This document shows, piece by piece, positions 1 to 8,443 of a stretch of DNA of 64,000 nucleotides. How positions within the stretch are numbered: the stretch's first letter is position 1; each line of letters opens with the position of its first letter. The DNA comes from Ensifer adhaerens. GTDB lineage: Bacteria; Pseudomonadota; Alphaproteobacteria; Rhizobiales; Rhizobiaceae. The stretch lies in the NCBI RefSeq assembly GCF_002007205.1, contig NZ_LAZS01000006.1, positions 744,001 through 808,000 of the forward strand, in the 5' to 3' direction. The position numbers and the translations under genes are program-made. The notes beneath the pieces were generated by a model, which ran no database searches, was not told the DNA's origin, and worked only from the letters and a program-made list of their open reading frames with translations.

Positions 1-545
1 CGAAGCCGGGCCATCGCGTCATCGGCGTCTCGATCGCACTCTGCCGCGGCCGCACGGTGCTGGTCGCCGACACGGCGGTTCACGACATGCCCTCTTCGGA
101 GGAGCTTGCCGATATCGCCGAGGAGGCCGCCGGCCTTGCCAAGCGTCTCGGCTACGTGCCGCGCGTGGCAATGCTTGCCTATTCCACCTTTGGCCATCCC
201 CAGGGCGAGCGTTCGGAACGGGTGCGCGAAGCGGTCAACATCCTCGACAAGCGCCGCGTCGACTTCGAGTATGACGGGGAAATGGCCGCCGACGTGGCGC
301 TCAATGCCCGCGTCATGGAGCAGTATCCGTTCTGCCGCCTCTCGGGCACGGCGAACGTGCTCGTCATGCCGGCATTCCACTCGGCATCGATCTCGACCAA
401 GATGCTGCAGGAACTTGGCGGCTCGACGGTGATCGGTCCGCTGCTCGTCGGCTTCGACAAGTCGATCCAGATCGTCTCGATGTCGGCCAAGGATTCCGAC
501 ATCGTCAACATGGCGGCGATCGCGGCCTACAACGCCGGCATGTAG
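1..545 (+). CDS. tme: Malic enzyme, C-terminal part (cut by window start)
   Basis: This is the last ~180 codons of a malic enzyme (malate to pyruvate plus CO2). The open frame runs in from the left edge with codons starting at base 3, so the true start lies outside; the GTG at 57 is internal. The visible part is the phosphotransacetylase-like domain that is fused to long bacterial malic enzymes (GHRVIGVSIALCRGRTVLVADTAV-type opening, then SGTANVLVMPAFHSASIS and GGSTVIGPLLVGFDKSIQIV). In this domain family the fusion is thought to be regulatory and not to act as an acetyltransferase. Rhizobia carry NAD and NADP forms; the neighbouring olsB suggests the NADP enzyme Tme, but the cofactor-binding part is not visible. 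Confidence 0.85.
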   Translation, partial: KPGHRVIGVSIALCRGRTVLVADTAVHDMPSSEELADIAEEAAGLAKRLGYVPRVAMLAYSTFGHPQGERSERVREAVNILDKRRVDFEYDGEMAADVALNARVMEQYPFCRLSGTANVLVMPAFHSASISTKMLQELGGSTVIGPLLVGFDKSIQIVSMSAKDSDIVNMAAIAAYNAGM

Positions 546-893
546 GACCGGCGTTGCCGGTCCGGCGGCTGCCCCATTCTGACGCAGCCGCCTCCAATCG
601 GGTCACTTCGGCCCCTCGATTGGTAGCAATTCGAAACAACCTCAAAGAAGAAAAGCCCGCTTCCCTAATAAGGAGGCGGGCTTAATAGCGGGTAGTGCTT
701 TTATGTTTAAGGTTATGAAAGTAGGAGTCTTGGGAACCCTATACCTGCCGAACCCCGGAAGATCGGCAGTTTCTCCATTTATTTCTCTATTCGTTCGTCA
801 TGAAATTAGAGAAGAACATGACAATACATGTCTCTCTTTCGACCTCGAAAGTCAAATCCATCATTAATATTTGGTTAACCCCATTAGGCCCGG
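546..893. other. Structured intergenic region between malic enzyme and olsB
   Basis: No protein-coding gene is visible. The region holds several short inverted repeats: 745-751 with 763-769 (CTGCCGA/TCGGCAG), 817-821 with 828-832 (ACATG/CATGT) and 836-842 with 845-851 (CTTTCGA/TCGAAAG). It ends at a terminator-like hairpin (653-683) that is followed by Ts only on the minus strand. It could be a long olsB 3' untranslated region or a separate minus-strand small RNA. I found no convincing promoter, so the second reading is only a suggestion. Confidence 0.4.
653..683 (-). terminator. Intrinsic terminator, minus strand
   Basis: Perfect 8-bp arms AAGCCCGC (653-660) and GCGGGCTT (676-683) with a 15-nt loop. 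Read on the minus strand the hairpin is followed by TTTTC. No T-tract follows on the plus strand, so it most likely ends transcripts coming from olsB or from a small RNA between 690 and 893. Confidence 0.6.
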
Positions 894-1784
894 TCAGGAG
901 ACCGCGCCACCGAACCGACCGGCATCGGCGCCGTAGTAGTTGAGGTAACGCCCCGAGATATTGCTGATCGGCAATACGATCAGAACGTCGGTCGTGCGGA
1001 AGGCATGATCGACCACCGCGCCGTCACCGACCATGGCGCCAAGGCGCATATAGCCCTTGATCAGCGGCGGCAGGGCGGCAAGCGCCTTCTTTGCGTTGAT
1101 CGCCTCGGCCGGCATCAGATCCATCGTCCGGTGCAGTTCCGGGCGCGCGCTGACGGCCCAGTCGTCGCGGGCGCGGATGTTGTGGTGAAGGAAAGACAGC
1201 GCCAGCGCATGCTCGGCCGGAACGACACCCGGGAACGAGCCGCAGCCGAACATCGCGTCCATGCCGTATTTCAGCGCGTAGGCCCAGTTGCCCTGCCAAA
1301 GGAGTTCGACCGTGCGCTTGGTGCGGTACTCCGGCAGGACGCAGGAACGGCCGAGCTCCATGAAGCGCTTCGTCGGATGACGGGCGAGAAGCGCGTCGAT
1401 CGCGAATTCGGAAGACGAATAAAAACCGCCGGAACGCTCAGCCACATCCTGGCGCAGCAACCGGTAGGTGCCGACGATCTGATCTTCGGAGTCGCCTTCG
1501 ATCGCGGTGTCGAGAACCAGCAGGTGATCGCAGATCGCATCCCAGCTGTCGACGTCGCGCTTGCGCCGCTCTGCCTCGGGGCCAACCTGTGCCTTCATCT
1601 CCTCGACGAAAACCTTGTAGCGCACCGCCTGGGCGGCATCGATCTCCGATGCCGTGCGGGCGAGACGCGTCTCAAGATTGGCGATCCGGCCAAGCACGTC
1701 GCTTGCCGGAGCGGCAGCCTTCTTGCCGATGCAAGCCTGAGAAGTATCAACCACGTTCGCCGATTCCAATAGCTCGATGGCCAT
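894..1784 (-). CDS. olsB: L-ornithine N-alpha-acyltransferase (OlsB family)
   Basis: Predicted to transfer a 3-hydroxyacyl group from acyl carrier protein to ornithine, giving lyso-ornithine lipid, the first step of ornithine-lipid synthesis. These phosphorus-free membrane lipids become important when phosphate is scarce. The 296-residue protein has the hemolysin-like GNAT fold: LARTASEIDAAQAVRYKVFVEEM near residue 40, then RFMELGRSCVLPEYR and LLWQGNWAYALKYGMDAMFGCGSFPG. Length fits the family. The ATG at 1784 has only a weak ribosome site. OlsA, the second enzyme, is not in the window. The assignment rests on family resemblance and on the malic-enzyme neighbour seen in Sinorhizobium. Confidence 0.85.
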   Translation of the reverse strand: MAIELLESANVVDTSQACIGKKAAAPASDVLGRIANLETRLARTASEIDAAQAVRYKVFVEEMKAQVGPEAERRKRDVDSWDAICDHLLVLDTAIEGDSEDQIVGTYRLLRQDVAERSGGFYSSSEFAIDALLARHPTKRFMELGRSCVLPEYRTKRTVELLWQGNWAYALKYGMDAMFGCGSFPGVVPAEHALALSFLHHNIRARDDWAVSARPELHRTMDLMPAEAINAKKALAALPPLIKGYMRLGAMVGDGAVVDHAFRTTDVLIVLPISNISGRYLNYYGADAGRFGGAVS

Positions 1785-1905
1785 CCCGCGTCATCCCGAA
1801 TCAATTCTGTCTGCCGGGCTTAGACCACGTTTCTGCAACAACATAGTGACATCAAAGCGGCACACAACCCCCGCTGCAGAATGGTTACCGTTACCACCGC
1901 GCGCG

Positions 1906-4182
1906 TTACCGTTTGCCGAGCAGACGCGCAATTTCGGAGGTCAGCACCTGCGGCTCGACCGGCTTGGCCAGGACGACATCGGCACCGGCGGCAAGGAGGC
2001 GGTCGCGCATGTCCTCGCGGATATCGGAGGTCAGCACGATCACCGGCAGCCGCGCCAGCGCGCGCGCCGCCTCATCCGCGCGTATCTGCCGCATCATGGA
2101 AAGCCCGTCGCCACCCGGCATGTTGAGATCGGTAACGAGAAGCTCCGGCAAGGGGCCTCCGGTAGACGCCCGCAGCGCCTCGGCAACCGCCGCGAAGTCG
2201 CTGACCAGCTGGACCGCGTGGCCGGAACGCTGCAGCAGGGTGCGGATGATCAGCGCGTTGATCGGATCGTCCTCGGCCAGCAGGATGCCGTCTCCCGATC
2301 TGCGGACCGGGTCGGCGGCAGGCTCTTCCCTCAGCACCGGCCTGTTGTCGTTGATCGCGTCGCGCTTTTCGATGCCCTTCAGGCGACCGAGCAGCACTTC
2401 GACCAGGGACTTTTCGCGCAAGGGCCGGATCAGCCAGGCTTCGTAGCCGTCCATCTGGTTGACGGGATGGCTGTTGCGCTCCTCCGGATTGATCAGATAG
2501 GTGCGGCGAACCTCCAACCGCCCGATCGCCGGCTGCAGCGCCAGAAGTTGCTCGTACTGCTGTGCGTGCCGGTGATCGACGATCACATCGGTGAGCGGCG
2601 CGCCGCCGGCCTGCACATCGGCAAGAACATGCTGGGCCGCGGCAAGCGTCGTTGCGCGGTGGCAGCGCCCGCCAAGCGTCGCAATGGTTGCGGCCAGCGC
2701 CGCCGAGGCCGGACCATCGGGGGCCATGACCAGCACATGCGATCCGGCAAGGGTCGAGCGGCGCTCCGGCGCGACCGCCTCGACCTCCGCAAGCGGCAGG
2801 CGGATTTCGAAGCGGCTGCCGCGGCCGGGCGCGCTTGAGGCCGTGAGGCTGCCGCCGCAGGCCTGCATGATGCGCCTGGATATGGCGAGGCCGAGCCCCG
2901 TGCCCTTGGCGCGCTGTTCGTCGTTTCCGGCCTGCTCGAACTCCTCGAAGATGCGCTTCAGATCGTCGGGCGTCATTCCCGGACCGGTATCGTCGATGCG
3001 GATCCTTACGCAATCCTCGACCGTGTCCGCGCTGACGAAGACGCCGCCGACGTCCGTGAATTTGACCGCGTTGCCGATCACGTTGAAAAGCACCTGGCGC
3101 AGCCGCGCCGCATCAAACGCCATCAGCGCCGGAACGTCGACGGAAACGGTGGCGCCGATCTCGATGCCCTTTTCGTGGGCGCGGTTGGAGAGCATCTCCA
3201 CGACGCTCTCGATGACGCCGCGCGGATCCTGTCGGCTCGGGCGGAACTGGAAACGGCCGGCCGAAAGCGACGAGAAGTCGATCAGGTCCTCGACAAGCTG
3301 GACCAGGGCGTGGCCGGATTGCTGCATGCCGGCAAGGTAATTCTTCTGCTCGCTCGACAGCCGGGTCTGCCCGAGCAGATGGCTCATGCCGAGAATGCCC
3401 GAAAGCGGCGTGCGGATCTCATGGCTGACGGTGGAAAGCAGCCGCGACTTTGCCTGGCTCGCTTCTTCCGCCCGCCGGCGCGCCGCCTCGCGCTCGCGCG
3501 CTGCGCGCGCCTCCTCCGTGACGTCGCGCGCGATGCTGTGGCGCATGAGCTTGCCGCTGGCCGGATCGCGGGCGATCACGTCATGCCAGTCGAAAAGGCG
3601 GATGCCCTCGCCGGTGGCGATGCGCACCAGATAGTGATTGGGTGCTGCCTTCGGCTCGAAGCTCAGGCCAAGGGCGCTGCAGGCCAGACCGCGGACATCC
3701 GGCTGACCGCAGACCTGATGGAAGACGGCATTGGCATGGACGATCTTGCCGTCCATGCCGCGCATGATCGCAAGATCACCGAGCGCATCGTGGATGGTCG
3801 AAAGCAACGCCGAGGTTTCGGAACGATGCCAATCGAAGTCGCGCTCCGTCTCGTCGGAAACCGGCAGGCTATCAAGAGAACGGATGGCTTCGATGGCAAG
3901 CAGAAGCGCACCGACCACGCCGGCCGCGGCAAGCGCTGCGGCGAACAGGTGAAAGCCCGCGGTTATGCCGACCACGAGAATAAGGCCGGAGGCGATCAGG
4001 CCGAGCAACGCCAGGGACGCGTGCCTGAGCGCAGAGCGCCCATCGGAAGCCGGCTGCTCCGGCGTCGGGCCGGACGGCGGCGCATCGAGCGGAAGCGCGG
4101 AGATCGGCGCAGCGCTGCCCGCCCGGGCGTCTCTCCCGAAGCCGGTTTCGATCCGCTCTAGCAGTCGTGACGGTTCGCTCAT
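1906..4182 (-). CDS. Membrane-bound hybrid sensor histidine kinase
   Basis: A 758-residue two-component sensor. Residues 55-105 form two membrane segments, 125-220 look like a PAS domain, and 225-248 are a charged coiled stretch leading to the H-box (SHEIRTPLSG, His254). The ATPase part has the N-box (NVIGNAVKF, Asn371), DTGPGM (398) and GTGLGLA (427). Residues 480-600 resemble a receiver that has degenerated: the expected conserved lysine region reads LIRPLREK. A complete receiver follows (Asp638/Asp639, phospho-acceptor Asp685, Lys740). No dedicated response regulator sits next to it. It lies 56 bp after lspA on the same strand and may be co-transcribed. The signal sensed is unknown. Confidence 0.9.
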   Translation of the reverse strand: MSEPSRLLERIETGFGRDARAGSAAPISALPLDAPPSGPTPEQPASDGRSALRHASLALLGLIASGLILVVGITAGFHLFAAALAAAGVVGALLLAIEAIRSLDSLPVSDETERDFDWHRSETSALLSTIHDALGDLAIMRGMDGKIVHANAVFHQVCGQPDVRGLACSALGLSFEPKAAPNHYLVRIATGEGIRLFDWHDVIARDPASGKLMRHSIARDVTEEARAAREREAARRRAEEASQAKSRLLSTVSHEIRTPLSGILGMSHLLGQTRLSSEQKNYLAGMQQSGHALVQLVEDLIDFSSLSAGRFQFRPSRQDPRGVIESVVEMLSNRAHEKGIEIGATVSVDVPALMAFDAARLRQVLFNVIGNAVKFTDVGGVFVSADTVEDCVRIRIDDTGPGMTPDDLKRIFEEFEQAGNDEQRAKGTGLGLAISRRIMQACGGSLTASSAPGRGSRFEIRLPLAEVEAVAPERRSTLAGSHVLVMAPDGPASAALAATIATLGGRCHRATTLAAAQHVLADVQAGGAPLTDVIVDHRHAQQYEQLLALQPAIGRLEVRRTYLINPEERNSHPVNQMDGYEAWLIRPLREKSLVEVLLGRLKGIEKRDAINDNRPVLREEPAADPVRRSGDGILLAEDDPINALIIRTLLQRSGHAVQLVSDFAAVAEALRASTGGPLPELLVTDLNMPGGDGLSMMRQIRADEAARALARLPVIVLTSDIREDMRDRLLAAGADVVLAKPVEPQVLTSEIARLLGKR

Positions 4183-4237
4183 GCGTTCCGGCTAACACGA
4201 CAGGCGTTCCGAATGGCTTCAAGGCTTCGATAAAATC

Positions 4238-4729
4238 TTAGCGATCCGCCTTTTTCGCGTGCAGCAGCTCGTCAAGAATGATCGCGCCGGCGCCGATGGT
4301 GATGAAGGTATCGGCCAGATTGAAGACGGCGAAGGACCACGTCTCGGTGTAGAAGAGGATGTAGTCGATGACGTAGCCGAAGAGCAGCCGGTCGACGAGG
4401 TTTCCGAGCGCACCGGCAATGATCAACGCATAGCCGAAATGGGCGAAGAACCGATCCTTTGGCGTGCGCTTCCACAGCCAGAGCACGAAGGCGCAGACGG
4501 TGAGCCGCATGCCGACGATGAACCAGCCCTCCATGCCCGACAGCATCGAGAAGGCGACGCCGTAGTTGTAGGTGCGGTAGAGCGCCAGCATCGGCACGAC
4601 GTGGACCGCCTGGTTGAACGGCAGGTAGAGCTCGACCAGGTACTTGATCACTTGGTCGGCGATGAGCGCGAGCAGGATGAAGACCGCGATCGGCAGCGGC
4701 CGGGAAAACAGCACCGGCTTCTCGCTCAT
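4238..4729 (-). CDS. lspA: Lipoprotein signal peptidase (signal peptidase II)
   Basis: Inner-membrane aspartic protease that removes the signal peptide from diacylglyceryl-modified prolipoproteins. The 163-residue protein has four hydrophobic segments and the conserved motifs [19 protein letters not shown] and [11 protein letters not shown]; the aspartates in the last two are the catalytic pair. Length is normal for the family. Its ATG overlaps the stop of the upstream methylase gene by four bases, so the two are translationally coupled in one minus-strand operon. Confidence 0.95.
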   Translation of the reverse strand: MSEKPVLFSRPLPIAVFILLALIADQVIKYLVELYLPFNQAVHVVPMLALYRTYNYGVAFSMLSGMEGWFIVGMRLTVCAFVLWLWKRTPKDRFFAHFGYALIIAGALGNLVDRLLFGYVIDYILFYTETWSFAVFNLADTFITIGAGAIILDELLHAKKADR

Positions 4730-5586
4730 GCTCGGGCATCCAGCGTCAAAAGGTGACGGCGCGCCTCGAACAGCATGATGCCGGTCGCGATCGCCAGATT
4801 GAGCGAGTCCGCCCGGCCGGCCTGTGGAATACGCGCAAGCGCGCCGGCCTCGCGGGCAAGCTCCTCCGGCAATCCCGACTGCTCATTGCCCATCAGAAGC
4901 ACGACCGGCTTCGACTTGTAGTCAATGGTGCGATAGTCGACGGCGCCGGCGAGATGAGTTGCGACCACCTTCACGCCGGCGGATTTCTGCCAGCGGATGA
5001 AGTCTTCGGCGCTCGCGCGCGCCACCGGCATCGCAAAGACCGAACCCATGGTCGCACGGACGGTTTCGAGCGAGAACGGATCGGTGGTCTCGCCGACGAG
5101 AATGACGCCGGAGGCGCCGGCGGCATCGGCGGTGCGGATGACGGTGCCGAGGTTGCCGGGATCGCGGACCCGGTCGAGCGCCACATAGGTTTCACCGAGC
5201 TCAGGCTTCAGGTCCTTCAGCGACTGGTAGCGCTGCTCGAAGATGCCGACGACCATCTGCGGGTTGTCGCGCCGCGTAATCGTCGAGAGCACCTTCTCGC
5301 TGACCTCGAGCACCAGCCCGCCCTTGGCGAAGGTCTTTGCCGCCACCTGCTCCACATGCGGCTTGCCCTTGGCCGCCTTGGCATAGATCAGCGTCTTGAT
5401 CTTCCAGCCGAGATCGAGCGCGTCGATCACCAGCTTCAGGCCTTCGGCCATGAAGGAGCGCGTCTCGTCGCGGTGCTTCTTCTGCGTCAGCGCGCGGATG
5501 TCCTTGATGATCGGGTTGGTGAGGCTCGTGACTTCCTTCACCTGACCGACCCGGCCGGTGCCGTGCTCGCTTCTGTCGTTCGTCAT
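4726..5586 (-). CDS. TrmH/SpoU-family RNA 2'-O-methyltransferase
   Basis: Predicted to methylate a ribose 2'-hydroxyl in rRNA or tRNA with S-adenosylmethionine. All three SpoU motifs are present: [19 protein letters not shown] (motif 1), [13 protein letters not shown] (motif 2) and [14 protein letters not shown] (motif 3), which form the trefoil knot that binds the cofactor. An N-terminal substrate-binding domain precedes them ([20 protein letters not shown]). Its length of 286 fits the group. It overlaps the flanking genes by four bases on both sides, so it is the middle gene of a coupled trio. The exact target nucleotide cannot be told from sequence. Confidence 0.9.
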   Translation of the reverse strand: MTNDRSEHGTGRVGQVKEVTSLTNPIIKDIRALTQKKHRDETRSFMAEGLKLVIDALDLGWKIKTLIYAKAAKGKPHVEQVAAKTFAKGGLVLEVSEKVLSTITRRDNPQMVVGIFEQRYQSLKDLKPELGETYVALDRVRDPGNLGTVIRTADAAGASGVILVGETTDPFSLETVRATMGSVFAMPVARASAEDFIRWQKSAGVKVVATHLAGAVDYRTIDYKSKPVVLLMGNEQSGLPEELAREAGALARIPQAGRADSLNLAIATGIMLFEARRHLLTLDARA

Positions 5587-6737
5587 TGCGGTACCCAGCG
5601 GCTGAAGAGAGAGGTCGAAAGCGCCCTGCCCGGCTCGCGGCCGTCAAGCCCGCCCTCGCGGATGATGAGTTCGCCCGACTCCACCCGGCCGCCGCGGCCG
5701 CGCATCGTCTCGCGCATCAGTTCATGGATGGAGTAGAAGCTCGCCCGGATGGAATAGGCCGTCAGCACCAGGCCGCGCGCCTCCGGCGACAGGATTTCCC
5801 GGCAGATGTCTAGCATCGCCGCCAGATGGTCGAAAAGCTGCCAGACCTCGCCGTTCGGCCCGCGGCCGAACTTCGGCGGATCGGTCAAGATGATGTCGTA
5901 GCGGCTGCCGCGGCGCTCCTCGCGCTGGATGAACTTCATCGCGTCGTCGCAGATCCAGCGGATCGGCAGGTTTTCGGCGCGCGCCAGCTGCTGGTTTTCA
6001 CGCGCCCAGCCGATCGCCTTCTTCGAGGCGTCGACATGGGTGACTTCGGCGCCGGCCCTGGCGGCAATCAGCGAGGCGACGCCGGTGTAGCCGAAGAGGT
6101 TCAGAACCTTGAGCGGGCGGCCGGCCGCCTCCACCTGATCCTTCACCCAGCTCCAATGCGCAAGCTGTTCGGGAAAGACGCCGACATGGCGGAACGAGGT
6201 GAAACGGCCATGGAATTCGGTGTTGAGGAGCTGCATTGGCCAGGTTTCGCCGAGCACGGCGCCGGGAAAGCGCCAGCGGCCCATGCCGTCTTCGTCGGTG
6301 TCGCCGGTGAAGATCGCGTCCGCCTTCTCCCAGACGCTGTCAGGCAGGCTGCGCGGCCAGAGCGCCTGCGCCTCGGGGCGCACGATACGATAGGGACCAT
6401 ACTGCTCGAGCTTCTCGCCGGCGCCGCTGTCGATCAGATGGTAGCCAGAGGCATTCGACGTCTCGAGAATGAGCGGCACGCGCTCGGCCGGCTTGTCGCC
6501 GGTTCGCCTGTTGATCACGCGCACAGGCGCCTCCTGTACGGGAGCCTGCTTGGCGGCTTTGTCGCGCGTCTCGGTGGCCTGTGCTACCGCTGGGCGCGCC
6601 GGCCGTTCCTTGAAGCCGCCGCCCTTCGGCGGTGCCGGCCGCTTCTGATCGTGGCGACCGCCGCCACGCGCCTCGGCACCGCGGCCCTTGGCCGTCGTCA
6701 CGGAGGCATTCTTCGACCGCCGGTCCTTTTCCTTCAC
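5583..6737 (-). CDS. Class I SAM-dependent rRNA methyltransferase (RlmI-like, COG1092)
   Basis: Rossmann-fold methyltransferase, probably acting on rRNA cytosine or guanine. Visible motifs are VLNLFGYTGVASLIAARAGA (motif I), VTHVDASKKAIGWARENQ (motif II) and DIILTDPPKFGRG (motif IV). The first ~90 residues are a basic, low-complexity tail rich in K, R, G and P, then the folded part starts near RVPLILETSNASGYHLIDSG. The frame stays open up to 7247, but the upstream part is not protein-like and overlaps the divergent CoxG-like gene, so I chose the GTG at 6737 (384 residues). First gene of the operon with TrmH-type methylase and lspA. The RNA target is unknown. Confidence 0.8.
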   Translation of the reverse strand: MKEKDRRSKNASVTTAKGRGAEARGGGRHDQKRPAPPKGGGFKERPARPAVAQATETRDKAAKQAPVQEAPVRVINRRTGDKPAERVPLILETSNASGYHLIDSGAGEKLEQYGPYRIVRPEAQALWPRSLPDSVWEKADAIFTGDTDEDGMGRWRFPGAVLGETWPMQLLNTEFHGRFTSFRHVGVFPEQLAHWSWVKDQVEAAGRPLKVLNLFGYTGVASLIAARAGAEVTHVDASKKAIGWARENQQLARAENLPIRWICDDAMKFIQREERRGSRYDIILTDPPKFGRGPNGEVWQLFDHLAAMLDICREILSPEARGLVLTAYSIRASFYSIHELMRETMRGRGGRVESGELIIREGGLDGREPGRALSTSLFSRWVPQ

Positions 6738-7041
6738 GCTGAAATCCCTGGGCTTTGTTAGAGCATGCGCCGCCTGCCCTGCGCAGTATCCGGTATGAAC
6801 GGGCGGACGCCATGAGGTTTGTCGCCGCAGCTTGAGCCACGGTATCCATTGAAGCTGCAAATAGCATCGCTGATGCTCTTGGCAAAGCCGTTTCCGTTTT
6901 GCGAAGATCAAGGCGCAAGAACCCGCTGCAAATTTCCTGGGGCCGGAACCGACTTCCGGACATTCTGCAGTAAGTCTAATGTGTCGGAGCGCCTTCGCAC
7001 GCCGATACCGGGCGCGGGGCACAAGCAGGGGGAGGAAACGC

Positions 7042-7500
7042 ATGGACATGACCGGCGAAGAGCGGATTTCGGCTGGGCGCGACGCGGTGTGGCGCGGCCT
7101 CAACGACCCGGACATCCTCAAGCGATGCATCCCCGGATGCCAATCGCTGGAGATGACGTCGCCAACCGAGCTTGCGGCCGTGGTGAAGATCAAGATCGGC
7201 CCGGTCTCGGCCTCCTTCACCGGCAATGTCATGCTCTCCAATCTCAATCCGCCGGAGAGTTACACGATCTCGGGCGAAGGAAAGGGCGGCATCGCCGGGT
7301 TCGCCAAGGGCGGCGCCGACGTCGCCTTGAGCGAAGACGGGGAAGAAACGGTGCTGCGCTACGACGTCAAGGCGGAGGTCGGCGGCAAACTCGCGCAGCT
7401 CGGTTCCCGCCTGATCGACTCGACCGCAAAGAAGCTGGCGCAGCAATTCTTCGCCGATTTTAGCGCCGCGGTCGGCGGTACGGCAGAAGCCGCGAGCTGA
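7042..7500 (+). CDS. CoxG-family SRPBCC protein
   Basis: A 152-residue protein of the carbon monoxide dehydrogenase subunit G family, a START-like fold with a hydrophobic pocket. The family pattern is clear: RDAVWRGLNDPDILKRCIPGC near the N-terminus, then KIGPVSASFTGNVML and GEGKGGIAGFAKGGADV. In coxG operons the protein helps place the CO dehydrogenase at the membrane, but no coxSML genes are near here, so it is probably a stand-alone relative with unknown partner. Start at 7042 is set by GGAGG at 7031. It is divergent from the methyltransferase operon and convergent with the lapA-like gene. Confidence 0.8.
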   Translation: MDMTGEERISAGRDAVWRGLNDPDILKRCIPGCQSLEMTSPTELAAVVKIKIGPVSASFTGNVMLSNLNPPESYTISGEGKGGIAGFAKGGADVALSEDGEETVLRYDVKAEVGGKLAQLGSRLIDSTAKKLAQQFFADFSAAVGGTAEAAS

Positions 7501-7560
7501 AGTCGCGACGCGGATCGAACGGCGTCCCGTCTCGGATCTTCGGCTTTTTTGACCCTTTGG

Positions 7561-7905
7561 TCAGTTCTGCGGCGCTGCGAGCGTCGCCTGGGTCGCGAGC
7601 TTTTCTGCCTGGCTGCGGTGTTTTTCCGCCTCGCGGTGCCATTTCAGCGCTTCGTTCGCTTCGCTGCGCGCACGCCGCCGGTACTTGCCCTGGCTGAACC
7701 AGGTGGCGGCTGCCCCCAGGATCACGCCGAGGATGACCGCGAGAAACAGGAAGACGAAGAAGGGCGCGCTGACCGAAAGTACGCTGTCTTCCGGCCGGAA
7801 GGGGTTCAGCGCCAGTGTTACGCTTTGACGGTTGGCCACGCTTAGCACGATCAGGATGATTGCGACCGGCACGAGAACAACGATGTTGATCAGCTTCTTG
7901 AACAT
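7561..7905 (-). CDS. LapA/DUF1049-family small membrane protein
   Basis: A 114-residue protein with two hydrophobic segments (about residues 5-23 and 46-70) and a charged C-terminal tail predicted to be coiled (KYRRRARSEANEALKWHREAEKHRSQAEKLA). This is the layout of the lipopolysaccharide assembly protein A family; in enterobacteria LapA works with LapB to control LPS synthesis. No lapB is beside it here, so the role is inferred. It lies about 100 bp downstream of ihfB on the same strand and may share its transcript, as it does in many rhizobia. Confidence 0.75.
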   Translation of the reverse strand: MFKKLINIVVLVPVAIILIVLSVANRQSVTLALNPFRPEDSVLSVSAPFFVFLFLAVILGVILGAAATWFSQGKYRRRARSEANEALKWHREAEKHRSQAEKLATQATLAAPQN

Positions 7906-8011
7906 TCAATCGCTCCATCTCGCCGACGCCCGCGTTCCTTGCCGGACGCCAGCCGGCAACGGGCCTCGATTACAGGGGGGCGTTGGGGCCTCTGGCGACC
8001 GTGGAGGATGA

Positions 8012-8314
8012 TTAATCCTCGTCTTCGCCGTTCATGCCCGGATTGAGCCGCTCGCGCAGTTCCTTGCCGGTCTTGAAGAAGGGCACCCATTTTTCCTCGA
8101 CGAAAACGGAATCGCCGGTACGTGGGTTGCGCCCGGACCGCGACGGCCGGTTCTTGACCGAGAAGGCGCCGAAGCCGCGCAGTTCGACCCGGTTGCCTGC
8201 GGCGAGCGCGTCGGTGATCTCATCGAGGACCGCGTTGACGATATTTTCGACGTCGCGGTGGTAGAGATGCGGATTGCGAGCTGCAACAATCTGCACCAGT
8301 TCTGACTTGATCAC
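8012..8314 (-). CDS. ihfB: Integration host factor beta subunit
   Basis: DNA-bending protein that works as a heterodimer with IhfA, helping sigma-54 promoters, recombination and replication initiation. The 100-residue protein starts [21 protein letters not shown] and carries the beta-arm signature [30 protein letters not shown]. The frame is open upstream to 8407, but family members begin at (M)IKSEL and GAGGGGG sits just before the GTG at 8314, so that start was chosen. A short acidic tail (NGEDED) follows the fold. IhfA is not in the window. Confidence 0.93.
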   Translation of the reverse strand: MIKSELVQIVAARNPHLYHRDVENIVNAVLDEITDALAAGNRVELRGFGAFSVKNRPSRSGRNPRTGDSVFVEEKWVPFFKTGKELRERLNPGMNGEDED

Positions 8315-8443
8315 TGTCGCCCCCTCAAATTCTTGTTTGTTTTGCTTTTTCGGTCTGCATTGTGATTTCCGCAAGGCGGTGCGCGGCATTTGCAAAATCA
8401 CCGACATCGCTCGACGGCTCAGGCTGGGTATATGTCGCCTTGC

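Noticed and set aside
6738-7247. N-terminal extension of the RlmI-like methyltransferase frame
   Set aside because: The frame is open but not protein-like (R, P and S rich) and runs through the intergenic space into the divergent CoxG-like gene.
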